Shown: positions 26,314-36,172 of the stretch, in pieces
How the letters are laid out: the number at the start of each line of letters is the position of its first letter
Numbering within the stretch: position 1 is the first letter of the stretch
Program-made: the position numbers and the translations under genes
Assembly (NCBI RefSeq): GCF_001975725.1
Contig: NZ_CP019434.1
Span: forward strand, 2,363,646 to 2,427,645
Direction: 5' to 3'
DNA length: 64,000 bases
Origin: Acidihalobacter ferrooxydans
GTDB taxonomy: Bacteria > Pseudomonadota > Gammaproteobacteria > DSM-5130 > Acidihalobacteraceae
Notes under the pieces: model-generated
What the model was told of the DNA's origin: nothing
The model's database searches: none
The model's input: the letters and a program-made list of their open reading frames with translations, nothing else

Positions 26314-27687
26314 ATGGTTAAAAAACTCGTCCCCGACACCGATATCGCCCCGACATACGGCTCGCGGGCCATGACCGATCCGGTGCCGAAATATACGCTC
26401 CCGAACGGCGAAATGGCGCCGCAAACCGCCTATCAGCTCATCCATGACGAACTCATGCTCGACGGCAACGCCCGCCTCAATCTGGCCACCTTCGTCACCA
26501 CCTGGATGGAGCCCGAAGCCGAGCGACTGATGGCCGAGACCTTCGACAAGAACATGATCGACAAGGACGAGTATCCGCAGACCGCGGAAATCGAAAAGCG
26601 CTGTGTCAACATGATCGCGCGCCTGTTCAATGCGCGTGAAAGCGAAGACCCGGTCGGCGTCTCCGCGATCGGCTCCAGCGAAGCGGTCATGCTCGCCGGC
26701 ATGGCGCTCAAATGGCGCTGGCGCGCGCGGTGCGCGGCCGCCGGCAAGCCAGCGGCCAAACCCAATCTCATCCTCGGTGCCAACGTGCAGGTGGTGTGGG
26801 AAAAATTCTGCCGCTACTGGGAAGTCGAACCGCGCTACATTCCGATGCAGGAGGGCCGCTACGTCATCACGCCGGAGGAAGTCGTCAAGCGCATCGACGA
26901 GAACACCATCGGCGTGGTCGCCATCCTCGGCACTACCTTTACCGGCGAGTTCGAGCCCATCGAGGCCATCCATGATGCCGTGGTGGCTCACAACGCCGCG
27001 CACGATCTGGCCGTGCCACTGCACATCGACGCCGCCAGCGGTGGCTTCGTCGCGCCATTCATCCATCCCGACCTGCGCTGGGACTTTCGCCTGCCCAACG
27101 TCGTTTCCATCAACGCCTCCGGACACAAGTACGGCCTGGTCTACCCCGGCGTCGGCTGGGCGGTCTGGCGCGGCAAGGAGCACCTGCCCGATGACCTGGT
27201 GTTCCACGTCAATTATCTCGGCGGAGACATGCCGACCTTCACGCTCAACTTTTCGCGCCCCGGCAACCAGATCGTCGGCCAGTACTACAATTTCCTGCGC
27301 CTTGGCCGCGAGGGTTATACGCGGATCATGGCGTCGCTGCGCGACACCGCCACCGAACTTTCCGCGAAGATCGCCGGCCTCGGCCCCTTCGAACTGCTCA
27401 GCGATGGCTCGACCATTCCCGTATTTGCCTTTCAACTCAAAGACGCCTCACGCTATTCGGTGTATGACGTATCCGAGCGGCTTCGCGTGCGTGGCTGGCA
27501 GGTGCCGGCCTATACCATGCCCGAGCACGCCGAGAAGATCGCCGTGCTGCGCGTGGTAGTCCGCGAAGGCTTCTCGCGCGACATGGCCGAAATGCTGCTG
27601 GGTGATTTGTGCAAAGTGATCGAGGAACTCGATGCCAACCCGCCCGCCGCACCGAAACAACTCGACGGTCACTTCCATCATGGCTAA
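26314..27687 (+). CDS. gadB: Glutamate decarboxylase
   Basis: PLP enzyme that converts glutamate to GABA and CO2, consuming a proton. The 457-residue product is close to E. coli GadA/B (466). Motifs are NMIDKDEYPQTAEIEKRC near residue 85, VGVSAIGSSEAVMLAGMA, the PLP aspartate in HIDAASGGFVAPF, and the PLP lysine in NASGHKYGLVYPGVGW. Together with the GadC-like antiporter this forms the glutamate acid-resistance pair. The ATG at 26314 follows CAGGAGTCAACA. The stop overlaps the start of the next permease by eight bases, implying translational coupling. Confidence 0.94.
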   Translation: MVKKLVPDTDIAPTYGSRAMTDPVPKYTLPNGEMAPQTAYQLIHDELMLDGNARLNLATFVTTWMEPEAERLMAETFDKNMIDKDEYPQTAEIEKRCVNMIARLFNARESEDPVGVSAIGSSEAVMLAGMALKWRWRARCAAAGKPAAKPNLILGANVQVVWEKFCRYWEVEPRYIPMQEGRYVITPEEVVKRIDENTIGVVAILGTTFTGEFEPIEAIHDAVVAHNAAHDLAVPLHIDAASGGFVAPFIHPDLRWDFRLPNVVSINASGHKYGLVYPGVGWAVWRGKEHLPDDLVFHVNYLGGDMPTFTLNFSRPGNQIVGQYYNFLRLGREGYTRIMASLRDTATELSAKIAGLGPFELLSDGSTIPVFAFQLKDASRYSVYDVSERLRVRGWQVPAYTMPEHAEKIAVLRVVVREGFSRDMAEMLLGDLCKVIEELDANPPAAPKQLDGHFHHG

Positions 27688-28999
27688 AACCTGCCCGCCG
27701 AAAACGCCGCTGGGCACCGGCGCGCTGCTATCCATCGGCGTCGGCGGCATGATCGGTGGCGGCATCTTCGCCGTCACCGGACTGACCATCGAACTGACCC
27801 GAGGCGCCGCACCCATCGCCTTCGCCATAGCGGGCGTGGTCGCACTGCTCACCGCCTGGTCCTATCTGAAACTCACCCTGCGTTACCCCAGCAGCGGCGG
27901 CACTGTGGAATATCTCAATCGCGCTTTTGGCCCCGGCGTGCTGACTGGGGCGCTCAACATTTTGCTATGTCTGAGCTACGTCATCCTGCTCGCCATCTAT
28001 GCCTACGCCTTCGGCAGCTACGGCGCGCAATTATTCGACGGCGGTCCACTGGCCCGCCATCTGCTTGCCAGCGGCATACTGATCACGCTCGCTGTACTCA
28101 ATTTTCTCGGCCCGCATCTCGTCATCCGCAGCGAAAACAGCTTCAACATCCTCAAGCTGATCCTGCTGGTCGGGTTCATTGTCGCAGGCCTGACCCTGCC
28201 CGGCGAGCCTGCGCGGCTCGCGCCCGCGCACTGGGTCGCCCCGCTGCCGCTGCTCGCTGGCGCCATGATCATTTTTCTCAATTACGAAGGTTTTGAACTC
28301 ATCGCCAATGCTGCACCACAAGCCACCAATCCCCGTCGTTCACTGCCTGTCGCCTATCTGGGTGGCGTCGCCATCGTTCTGCTGATGTATATGGGCATCG
28401 CTGCGGCCGTGCTGCTGCACCTCGGCTTCGGCGCAGTCGCCGCGCACCGCGACGACGTACTTTCTGCCGCCGCGCAGCAACTGCTCGGTCACGGAGGCGC
28501 TGTCGCGGTCATCATCGCTGCACTGGCCGCCACCGCATCGGCCATCAACGCCACGTTCTACGGTTCGGGACGACTCACCTATCTCATCGCCAAGTACGGT
28601 GAATTGCCGGCGGAGTTCGAGCACAACATCCGCAACCAGCCCGTCGAATGACTCGTTCTGTTCACCATACTTGCTCTGCTACTGGTTAATGGCGCACCTC
28701 TCTCCGCCATCGCCACACTAGGCAGTGCAGGATTCCTGCTGGTTTTCGCCGCGGTCAATCTGGCCAACCTGCGCCTCGCTCACGAGACCGGCTCGCCTCG
28801 CTGGCTGGCGGGCACCGGGCTCGCCGCCTGTATGATCGCCTTGGCCGCCTTGTGCTCACAAGTCCTTGCCAACCCACACACTCGCTGGCAGATCGGTGGC
28901 CTCGCCGTCCTCATCATCTTCTCAGTCACTGCAGAGGTGATCTACCGAAGATACAGCGGTCGTAACATTCACATGGGACACAAGACTCCCACGCACTGA
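27680..28999 (+). pseudogene. APC-family amino acid permease interrupted by an in-frame TGA
   Basis: From the ATG at 27680 the frame encodes an amino acid permease (GTGALLSIGVGGMIGGGIFA; LNYEGFELIANAA; ATASAINATFYGSGRLTYLI). It stops at TGA 28649-28651, codon 324, right after NIRNQPVE. The same frame then continues open for 115 more codons to 28999 with normal permease sequence (SAIATLGSAGFLLVFAAVNL, ANLRLAHETG). One substitution, TGG or GGA to TGA, explains it. The gene is either a fresh pseudogene, a read-through gene or a sequencing error. It overlaps the gadB stop, so it belonged to the acid-stress operon, perhaps importing glutamate or another amino acid. Confidence 0.85.
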
Positions 29000-29004
29000 A
29001 AAAA

Positions 29005-30900
29005 CTACAGTCCGTTACTCATGTTCTGCGGATAAACCTTGATCGCATCGGCGGCCTCCCAGGCGCCATAGGCCATCTGTAGCTCGGTTTGCCCTATCAT
29101 CGCGTCATAACGGCGGGAAGCAGCAGCGGAAGCGGTCTTGACTGCCGGATATTTCGTTCCCAGCACGGCGAAAACCTCATAGTCTCCATTTGGAAGACGA
29201 ATGAAACCTGCACTTTTCGCGCCAGCCTTCGGCGCAGACGTTTCAAAGACCGCTTTTGTTAGTGCGGGCATATTGCTTTGCGAAACATGACGACCTATCC
29301 ACCCCAGATCATTGGTAGCGATACCCTGCTTTTTTGCTACAGCCTCAACTTTCCCGCCAGCCTTTATAGCACTTGCCAATTGGCTTGCGGCCTTGCGCGC
29401 CAGGCTATCGGCATCCTGCCGGGCGATTACGTCATGTATCTGCTTGCGCACAGCTGACAGTGGTTTCTGCACGGGCCCTTGACGTGCATCGATCCTTACA
29501 ACGACAGCCTCATGCTTGTTGAGTTCGATGACCTGACTATTTGTCCCGTTCTTGTACACGGCGTCCGAGAAAGCCGCCGCCCGCACAGCAGGATTGCTTG
29601 CGATACCTGAACCCGTTCCTTGCGTGAGCCAGCCGGTCGTCAGGATTTTCTGATTCATACTCTTTGCTGCCGGAATAAGCGTGCCGGGATTTTTATACGT
29701 CAGCACCTGTAAGCGTTGCACCAGATCACTGAATCGAATGTTCCGCTCATGCTTCAGATAGGCGACCTTGACCTTGGCCCTTACTTGCTCAAATGCTGGC
29801 CGCACGGCATTTTGTAGTTGCTCAAGCTTGAATCGGTATATTTTTTGGCCGTATTTCACCGGAGGAGAAACATCCCCAGGCTTTAATGCAAACAGAACGG
29901 CCGACAGTTGCGGTGGCAGATCCTGCTTTGTGACAGGCCCAAGAAGCCCTCCATCCTTCGCGTTGCTCGCCTCTGAATACTTCTTCGCCACCACCGCAAA
30001 GCTTTCACCCGCAGCAAGCTGAGCACTGATCGCCTTCAGACGCTGTGTTGCGCCTGGATTACCTGTACCACCAAGCTTGACAACGATTTCACGAGCCTTA
30101 GCCTGTTCAGGTTGCGCAAACTCAGTACTATGACGCTCGTAATACGAGCGCAGATCGGAATCTGTTGGATTTGGAAGCGCTAGCTTATTGGCGTTTAATT
30201 GAAGATAAGATAATTTCACTTTTTCGGGTGATACAAACTCGCTTTTATGAGCATTATAATAATCTTCAATCGCCTTATCCGACACTTTCACTTCGTTTTT
30301 ATAGCGAACCAACGGCAGAGTCATGGTTACAACCTGCCGCTTTTCATTCTTGAGTTCCGATAACCTGGCAGATTCCTCTGGCGTAACAAATGCCGTTTTG
30401 ACAATGCCATTTTGCAGTTGCATGTCTGACAGCTCTTGCCTCAGTTTATTTTCAAAAATCTCCGGCGTCATACCATTCTGCTGCAAAAGCTGCTGATAGC
30501 GTGAAGCCGAGAATTTCCCATCAACAGCAAATGCCGGATACTGCTTCAGTTGCTGGAGAAGCTGTATATCCGTCACTTTATAACCGGCTTTGCTCGCCTC
30601 ATTGTTTATAACGGCACGGCGTACCAGATTCTGCAAAACCAGCTGCTTTATTTTTTTATCATCGAAACCAGACGGTAGATTTCCACCGAACATCTGTTCG
30701 ATTCGTAGCTTCTCCGCGCGATACGCCTGCGCATACTCCCGGGTACTTATCGATACACCGGAAATAGTTGCGACGACTTGCTTACCGCTTCCGTCATTGA
30801 GGTAATTATTGACCCCCCACAACGCGAATGGAATGCTGATTAGCAGAATCACGGCATACGCGATCCAGCCAGACGCGCGGTCACGGATTGTTTGGAGCAT
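29005..30900 (-). CDS. ppiD: Peptidyl-prolyl isomerase D, periplasmic foldase
   Basis: A 631-residue membrane-anchored chaperone. A single N-terminal transmembrane segment (WIAYAVILLISIPFALWGV) is followed by a SurA-N-like region and a parvulin domain around residues 260-360 (QAKAREIVVKL, FAVVAKKYSEASNAKDGGLLG). The length fits PpiD (E. coli 623). It helps newly exported proteins leave the Sec channel. It is the last gene of the tig-clpPX-lon-hupB order, separated from hupB by two tRNA genes. Its stop lies five bases from the end of the convergent permease reading frame. Confidence 0.93.
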   Translation of the reverse strand: MLQTIRDRASGWIAYAVILLISIPFALWGVNNYLNDGSGKQVVATISGVSISTREYAQAYRAEKLRIEQMFGGNLPSGFDDKKIKQLVLQNLVRRAVINNEASKAGYKVTDIQLLQQLKQYPAFAVDGKFSASRYQQLLQQNGMTPEIFENKLRQELSDMQLQNGIVKTAFVTPEESARLSELKNEKRQVVTMTLPLVRYKNEVKVSDKAIEDYYNAHKSEFVSPEKVKLSYLQLNANKLALPNPTDSDLRSYYERHSTEFAQPEQAKAREIVVKLGGTGNPGATQRLKAISAQLAAGESFAVVAKKYSEASNAKDGGLLGPVTKQDLPPQLSAVLFALKPGDVSPPVKYGQKIYRFKLEQLQNAVRPAFEQVRAKVKVAYLKHERNIRFSDLVQRLQVLTYKNPGTLIPAAKSMNQKILTTGWLTQGTGSGIASNPAVRAAAFSDAVYKNGTNSQVIELNKHEAVVVRIDARQGPVQKPLSAVRKQIHDVIARQDADSLARKAASQLASAIKAGGKVEAVAKKQGIATNDLGWIGRHVSQSNMPALTKAVFETSAPKAGAKSAGFIRLPNGDYEVFAVLGTKYPAVKTASAAASRRYDAMIGQTELQMAYGAWEAADAIKVYPQNMSNGL

Positions 30901-30935
30901 AAATACTAGCCTCGGTTAGAGCCAAAGTATGTGCT

Positions 30936-30963
30936 AAAAAAAAGGGCGCCCAGAGGCACCCTT
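30936..30963 (-). terminator. Terminator downstream of the tRNA-Val/tRNA-Asp pair
   Basis: On the minus strand AAGGGTGCC, loop TCTG and GGCGCCCTT form a 9-bp stem (one G-T pair) followed by eight T. It lies eight bases after tRNA-Asp and before ppiD, ending the tRNA transcript. Confidence 0.9.
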
Positions 30964-30970
30964 GAAATAT

Positions 30971-31047
30971 TGGCGGAGTGGACGGGACTCGAACCCGCGA
31001 CCCCCGGCGTGACAGGCCGGTATTCTAACCAGCTGAACTACCACTCC
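30971..31047 (-). tRNA. tRNA-Asp (GTC)
   Basis: A 77-base tRNA with encoded CCA. The acceptor GGAGTGG pairs with CCACTCC, the discriminator is G, and the anticodon loop CTGTCAC gives anticodon GTC. The T arm GCGGGTTCGAGTCCCG is standard. Confidence 0.97.
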
Positions 31048-31060
31048 TGAACGACTACCC

Positions 31061-31136
31061 TGGTGGGTGCTGAGGGAATCGAACCCCCGACATTCGCCTT
31101 GTAAGGGCGACGCTCTACCAGCTGAGCTAAGCACCC
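31061..31136 (-). tRNA. tRNA-Val (TAC)
   Basis: A 76-base tRNA with encoded CCA. The acceptor GGGTGCT pairs with AGCACCC. The anticodon loop CTTACAA gives anticodon TAC. It lies 13 bases upstream of tRNA-Asp and 11 bases after the hupB stop, so all three probably share a transcript. Confidence 0.97.
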
Positions 31137-31147
31137 GGGAAAGCTGG

Positions 31148-31420
31148 TCAGTTTACAGCATCCTTAAGCGCCTTGCCAGGCTTAAATCCAGGAAGATTGG
31201 ATGCTGCAATTTCGATGCTTTCACCTGTTCGCGGGTTACGGCCGGTACGCGCCTCACGCTTGCGTACCGAAAAACTGCCAAAACCGACAATAACGACCTG
31301 ATCATCGTTTTTGAGCGATTCAGTCACTGATTCTACAAAAGCATCAACAACCTTGCCGGCGGTTGATTTGGAAATATCTGCCTTGGCGGCGATCGCATCG
31401 ATCAATTCAGATTTATTCAT
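31148..31420 (-). CDS. hupB: DNA-binding protein HU-beta
   Basis: A 90-residue histone-like nucleoid protein. The signature [21 protein letters not shown] covers the DNA-gripping arm, and the N-terminal [11 protein letters not shown] is typical. It bends and compacts DNA as a dimer. Its place between lon and ppiD is the normal gammaproteobacterial order. A TTGACA/TATAAA promoter sits about 160 bases upstream. Confidence 0.97.
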   Translation of the reverse strand: MNKSELIDAIAAKADISKSTAGKVVDAFVESVTESLKNDDQVVIVGFGSFSVRKREARTGRNPRTGESIEIAASNLPGFKPGKALKDAVN

Positions 31421-31576
31421 GGAGTATTCCCCAATTCGTTAAATATCTAATGGCTATTCATTCCGGCATGCATTCACGCAAGTCGAATAGCCCCATAACG
31501 GCGGATCAACGGAAGCACATGTACTCAGCCTCGCATTACCTGCCGGAGGGCGATCCTGTCTGCCGCAAGGTTGTGC

Positions 31577-31606
31577 TTTATAACAAGCACCCTCCGAAAC
31601 TGTCAA
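31577..31606 (-). promoter_or_regulatory. Sigma70-type promoter for hupB
   Basis: On the minus strand TTGACA (31606-31601) and TATAAA (31582-31577) are separated by 18 bases, a near-consensus promoter facing hupB. The implied leader is about 150 bases. The -35 lies in an imperfect palindrome, CTGACAACGTGTTGACAG, which could be an operator. Confidence 0.6.
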
Positions 31607-31771
31607 CACGTTGTCAGCCCTGGGTTACAGCCGCCAGGCATGTTGTACATGCAGGTCGGATTGAGTGGCCTCATTGCTCAATGACACACGGATCGATGCC
31701 TGGCGCAAACCAGCGCAGGCATCTGGCGTGTCACACAGTCCCTGAAACCCACCCAAAGCTTCTGAATGCGT

Positions 31772-31940
31772 CTAGGAGCCTGCCGGACTTGGAAAGAATC
31801 GGCTGCGGCGATGGGATAATGGGCCCATTTCCCCGCTCTTTTTCGTCGAATAGAACCACTATTGTCCTCAAAAGACCGTGAAACTGGCCTCCATTCCCCA
31901 CTCGCCTCGCGACGATCCTCCAAGTCCGACAGGCTCCTAG
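31772..31940. repeat. MITE-like repeat, family A copy 1 (most complete)
   Basis: A 169-bp element with inverted ends. The left end CTAGGAGCCTGCCGGACTTG (31772) and the right end (reading CTAGGAGCCTGTCGGACTTG on the other strand, ending at 31940) differ at one base over at least 20. The family core ATCGGCTGCGGCGATGGGAT lies just inside the left end. CTAG at both edges may be a 4-base target duplication. No coding capacity. It lies in the 661-base gap between hupB and lon; nothing else is seen there besides the hupB promoter. Confidence 0.85.
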
Positions 31941-32081
31941 CCAACCGCTGAGCTGACAATAACCATCACCCAACCCATGCTTACTCTGTCATACCGCAAC
32001 CAGGGAGGCAGCCTTGTAGCGATAGGACAGCGTTATACACGGCGCAAAGCCATGTACGCCGCAGCATCCTAGCATAGAGCC

Positions 32082-34541
32082 CTAGTGATGCTGCAATCCA
32101 CCCTTTTTAACCTCAGGACTATTCTTTTTTTGCACTGCACCAGGTGCGGTTTGATTGCTATCCGTCGGCACAGTCGTAAGTGGCTCGGGCTGGCGTTGCA
32201 ACGCAACTGCCAGGACTTCATCTATCCAGCGTACCGGACGAATATCCAGTCGATGTTTTATATTCTTTGGTATTTCAGCCAGATCTTTCTCATTTTCAAG
32301 CGGGATCAAGACCGTACTTATACCTCCCCGATGCGCGGCAAGGAGTTTTTCCTTAAGGCCGCCAATCGGCAAAACCTCACCGCGCAAGGTGATCTCGCCT
32401 GTCATCGCGACATCAGCTCGAACAGGGATGCCCGTGATTGAAGAAACAAGCGCGGTGCACATTGCGATACCGGCGCTTGGACCATCTTTTGGCGTGGCGC
32501 CCTCAGGGACGTGGATATGCACGTCACGCTTCTCGAAGTAGTCATCGGCAATACCGAGTACATGGGCCCTGGATCTGACAACAGAACGAGCCGCTTCAAT
32601 CGACTCTTTCATCACATCACCTAATTGACCCGTACGTATAACAACGCCCTTGCCAGGCATCGTTGTCGTTTCGATAGTCAAGAGGTCCCCTCCGACTTCC
32701 GTCCAAGCCAGCCCCGTAACTTGACCGACTTGATCCTGTTGCTCGGCTCGACCAAAGCGGAAACGTCTGACACCGAGATATTTCTCCAGATTTCTCGGAG
32801 TAACTGCTGTACTGCCTACCTTGTCTTCATTGAGACCATGGCTCATGACCACTTTTCTGCAAACTTTCGAAATTTCACGCTCGAGGTTCCGCACGCCAGC
32901 CTCGCGTGTGTAATGTCTGATTACATCCCTCAGCGCGGGCTCACTGAACTTCATCTCACTTTCATGCAGACCGTTCGCTTTAATTTGTTTGGGCAACAAA
33001 TAACGCTCGGCAATCGCGGTTTTTTCGTCTTCCGTATAGCCAGGCAGGCGAATCACTTCCATGCGATCCAGGAGTGGTCCCGGGATATTCATGCTATTGG
33101 CTGTGGCCACAAACATCACATCTGACAAATCAAATTCAACTTCAAGGTAATGATCCGTAAATGTGCCATTTTGTTCCGGGTCGAGCACCTCAAGCAGCGC
33201 AGAAGCAGGATCACCTCGAAAATCCATTGCCATTTTGTCTATTTCATCCAGCAGAAACAATGGATTACGCGTTCCTATCCGGGAAAGATTCTGGACGATT
33301 TTCCCAGGCAGAGAACCGATATATGTCCGCCGATGACCTCTTATTTCAGCCTCGTCGCGCACCCCGCCTAATGCCATTCGAGTAAATTTTCGGTTCGTCG
33401 CACGCGCAATTGATTGCCCGAGCGATGTTTTACCAACACCAGGCGGGCCAACCAGACATAAAATCGGACCTTTAAGCTTTTTGACGCGTTGCTGTACGGC
33501 CAAATATTCGAGGATGCGCTCTTTGACTTTTTCCAGCCCATAGTGATCCTCGTCGAGAACATGCTGCGCAGCAGCCAGATCATGGCTTACGCGTGAACGT
33601 TTTTTCCATGGAACATTAACCAACCAATCGATGTAATTGCGTACGACAGTTGCCTCCGCTGACATCGGTGACATCATCTTCAGCTTGTTAAGCTCGGTTT
33701 CTGCCTTATGCTTGGCCTCTTTCGGCATACCGGCTTTTTCGATACGCCGGGCCAGTTCCTCAACTTCATTGGGGGCATCCTCAAGCTCCCCGAGCTCTTT
33801 CTGAATAGCCTTCATCTGTTCGTTCAGGTAGTACTCGCGCTGACTTTTTTCCATCTGCTGCTTGACGCGCCCCCGTATACGCTTTTCTATCTGCAGCAGA
33901 TCTATTTCACCCTCAATAACCCCCATGATGTGTTCGAGGCGCGCATGGACGTTCTGAATTTCGAGGACACGCTGCTTTTCTTCCAGTTTCAAAGACATGT
34001 GTGCAGCAATCGTATCGGCAAGCCGTGTCGCATCATCAATCCCGGCAAGAGACGTGAGTATCTCGGGAGGAATTTTCTTATTGAGTTTGACGTACTGATC
34101 AAAAAGATTAAGCACGGTACGGCTCAATACCTCAAGCTCGCGTTCTTCATCAGCATCCTCAGGCACAAGTACGCGTAGCTGGGCAGAAAAAATGCCGTCT
34201 GACTCATGAAACCCAATGACTTGCGCCCGGTCCACGCCCTCTACCAGCACCTTGATGGTGCCATCAGGCAATTTCAGAAGCTGCAGAATAGACGACAACG
34301 TACCGATGTCGTAAATATCATCCGGGCTCGGGTCGTCCACATCGGCACTGCGCTGAGCAACAAGAAAAATTTTCTTGTTGTCGGCCATCGCCTGATCAAG
34401 CGCCTTAATCGACTTATCCCTGCCAACGAACAGCGGAATCACCATGTGCGGGTAGACGACCACATCCCGCAATGGCAACACAGGAACCAACATGGTCTCC
34501 TCATCCGCTGTATGCAACGGCATGTTTGAATCGTTACCCAT
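32082..34541 (-). CDS. lon: ATP-dependent protease Lon
   Basis: An 819-residue serine-lysine protease that degrades misfolded and regulatory proteins. The N-terminal substrate domain begins VPVLPLRDVVVYPHMVIPLF. The AAA domain has Walker A GPPGVGKTS and Walker B FLLDEIDKM. The protease domain has the catalytic serine in DGPSAGIAM and the lysine in PIGGLKEKLLAAHR. The start MGNDSN at 34541 is preceded by CGAGGTTTCA; an upstream in-frame ATG at 34580 lacks a site. The gene follows clpX after 217 bases. Confidence 0.97.
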   Translation of the reverse strand: MGNDSNMPLHTADEETMLVPVLPLRDVVVYPHMVIPLFVGRDKSIKALDQAMADNKKIFLVAQRSADVDDPSPDDIYDIGTLSSILQLLKLPDGTIKVLVEGVDRAQVIGFHESDGIFSAQLRVLVPEDADEERELEVLSRTVLNLFDQYVKLNKKIPPEILTSLAGIDDATRLADTIAAHMSLKLEEKQRVLEIQNVHARLEHIMGVIEGEIDLLQIEKRIRGRVKQQMEKSQREYYLNEQMKAIQKELGELEDAPNEVEELARRIEKAGMPKEAKHKAETELNKLKMMSPMSAEATVVRNYIDWLVNVPWKKRSRVSHDLAAAQHVLDEDHYGLEKVKERILEYLAVQQRVKKLKGPILCLVGPPGVGKTSLGQSIARATNRKFTRMALGGVRDEAEIRGHRRTYIGSLPGKIVQNLSRIGTRNPLFLLDEIDKMAMDFRGDPASALLEVLDPEQNGTFTDHYLEVEFDLSDVMFVATANSMNIPGPLLDRMEVIRLPGYTEDEKTAIAERYLLPKQIKANGLHESEMKFSEPALRDVIRHYTREAGVRNLEREISKVCRKVVMSHGLNEDKVGSTAVTPRNLEKYLGVRRFRFGRAEQQDQVGQVTGLAWTEVGGDLLTIETTTMPGKGVVIRTGQLGDVMKESIEAARSVVRSRAHVLGIADDYFEKRDVHIHVPEGATPKDGPSAGIAMCTALVSSITGIPVRADVAMTGEITLRGEVLPIGGLKEKLLAAHRGGISTVLIPLENEKDLAEIPKNIKHRLDIRPVRWIDEVLAVALQRQPEPLTTVPTDSNQTAPGAVQKKNSPEVKKGGLQHH

Positions 34542-34707
34542 TGAAACCTCGCGTATGAATACTCTGAAATGCACAGCCAACCGCCGCCCATTCGCAGGCG
34601 GACATCACATGATGATGCATTTCCCTGGGGGCATCGCACGGCGGTGTAACAACCACTCATGAGTGCGCACTGACACAGCAGCAACGCCGGCGACATTCAG
34701 GTAATAG

Positions 34708-34734
34708 GTGAGGGTGCGTGCCCACCATTTCAAG
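34708..34734 (-). promoter_or_regulatory. Possible heat-shock (sigma32) promoter for lon
   Basis: On the minus strand CTTGAAA (34734-34728) is followed 12-13 bases later by a CCCTCACC-like block, resembling sigma32 -35 and -10 elements. The position upstream of lon fits known heat-shock control of lon in enterics. The -10 match is only partial. Confidence 0.35.
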
Positions 34735-34758
34735 GTGGACACACAAAAGCACTTGACG

Positions 34759-36036
34759 TCAATCAGCAGCCACGCGCTGCTGATAGTCTCCTCCCTCAAA
34801 AATGAGGTAAGGCTTGGACTCTCCACGGATCACAGACTCATCGACAACCACTTTGGCCACATGTTCCATTGAAGGGAGATCGTACATCGTATCGAGCAGA
34901 GCCTGCTCAATGATAGTGCGCAACCCGCGGGCACCCGTCTTTCGCTCCATTGCCTTGCGAGCGACTGCACGCAGTGCATCTTCGCGGAACTCCAGTTCGA
35001 CGTCTTCCATTTCGAACAACTTGCAATACTGCTTGACCAATGAGTTCCTGGGCTCGATTAAGATCGTCACCAATGCTTCTTCATCCAACTCTTCAAGAGT
35101 CGCAACAACTGGCAAGCGCCCAACGAACTCCGGTATCAATCCGAATCGAATAAGATCCTCCGGTTCGACTTCAAACAGCAATTCACCGGTTGAGCGACCC
35201 GAATCCTTACTTTCGACATGAGCAGCAAATCCAATGCCCGTCTTGGCCGAGCGATTCTGGATTATCTTTTCCAACCCGGCGAACGCTCCTCCAACAATGA
35301 AGAGGATGTTTCGTGTATCGACTTGTAAAAACTCCTGCTGGGGGTGTTTTCGCCCACCTTGCGGAGGAACCGAGGCAATTGTCCCCTCAATCAGCTTCAG
35401 CAATGCCTGCTGAACACCTTCGCCAGAAACATCACGCGTAATCGACGGATTATCGGATTTACGGGAAATTTTATCGATTTCATCGATATAGACGATCCCG
35501 GTCTGCGCCTTCTCGACATCGTAGTCACATTTCTGCAGCAGCTTCTGGATGATATTCTCAACATCCTCGCCAACGTAACCCGCTTCCGTCAGTGTAGTGG
35601 CATCAGCGATCGTGAAGGGCACGTTAAGCAGGCGGGCCAGGGTTTCTGCAAGCAAGGTCTTACCTGAACCGGTTGGCCCGATCAGAAGGATGTTGCTTTT
35701 GGACAGTTCGACGCTGTCTTTGCTCGTGCCTACATTAAGCCGCTTGTAGTGGTTGTAAACCGCCACGGACAGCACTTTTTTCGCGCGCCCCTGACCGATT
35801 ACATACTCATCAAGTATCTGCCGGATTTCGTGTGGCTTCGGGAGGTCACCGCCGCCGAACGAACTTTGCTCCCCCATCTCCTCACGGATGATGTCGTTGC
35901 ATAACTCAACGCATTCATCACAGATGAAAACTGACGGGCCGGCGATGAGTTTGCGCACCTCGTTCTGACTCTTGCCACAGAACGAACAGTACAGAAGCTT
36001 GCCGTTATCCGAGGTGAGGTGTTTATCGTCGCTCAT
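34759..36036 (-). CDS. clpX: ClpX, ATPase of the ClpXP protease
   Basis: A 425-residue unfoldase. The N-terminal zinc-binding domain has [18 protein letters not shown] and CDECVELC. The AAA domain has Walker [16 protein letters not shown], Walker [10 protein letters not shown], the ClpP-contacting IGF-type loop (GIGFAAHV), and pore loop GYVGEDV. It feeds tagged proteins to ClpP. I start at MSDDKH (36036), preceded by AGAGGTGCCG. It lies 136 bases after clpP on the same strand. Confidence 0.97.
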   Translation of the reverse strand: MSDDKHLTSDNGKLLYCSFCGKSQNEVRKLIAGPSVFICDECVELCNDIIREEMGEQSSFGGGDLPKPHEIRQILDEYVIGQGRAKKVLSVAVYNHYKRLNVGTSKDSVELSKSNILLIGPTGSGKTLLAETLARLLNVPFTIADATTLTEAGYVGEDVENIIQKLLQKCDYDVEKAQTGIVYIDEIDKISRKSDNPSITRDVSGEGVQQALLKLIEGTIASVPPQGGRKHPQQEFLQVDTRNILFIVGGAFAGLEKIIQNRSAKTGIGFAAHVESKDSGRSTGELLFEVEPEDLIRFGLIPEFVGRLPVVATLEELDEEALVTILIEPRNSLVKQYCKLFEMEDVELEFREDALRAVARKAMERKTGARGLRTIIEQALLDTMYDLPSMEHVAKVVVDESVIRGESKPYLIFEGGDYQQRVAAD

Positions 36037-36172
36037 CGGCACCTCTGAATGAGAGGAATGGGTGTCTGAAAACACATTGCCCGGTTTGATGCAAAGATGC
36101 AAGCCGGGGAAATGCAGGGTAATTTAGCGTCATGCGTAGAGTATCGTCGCTCCCATTGGCTGGACCCGCAGC

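Noticed and set aside
28649..28651. TGA as a selenocysteine codon
   Set aside because: The permease family has no known selenocysteine, and no SECIS-like hairpin directly after the codon was apparent.
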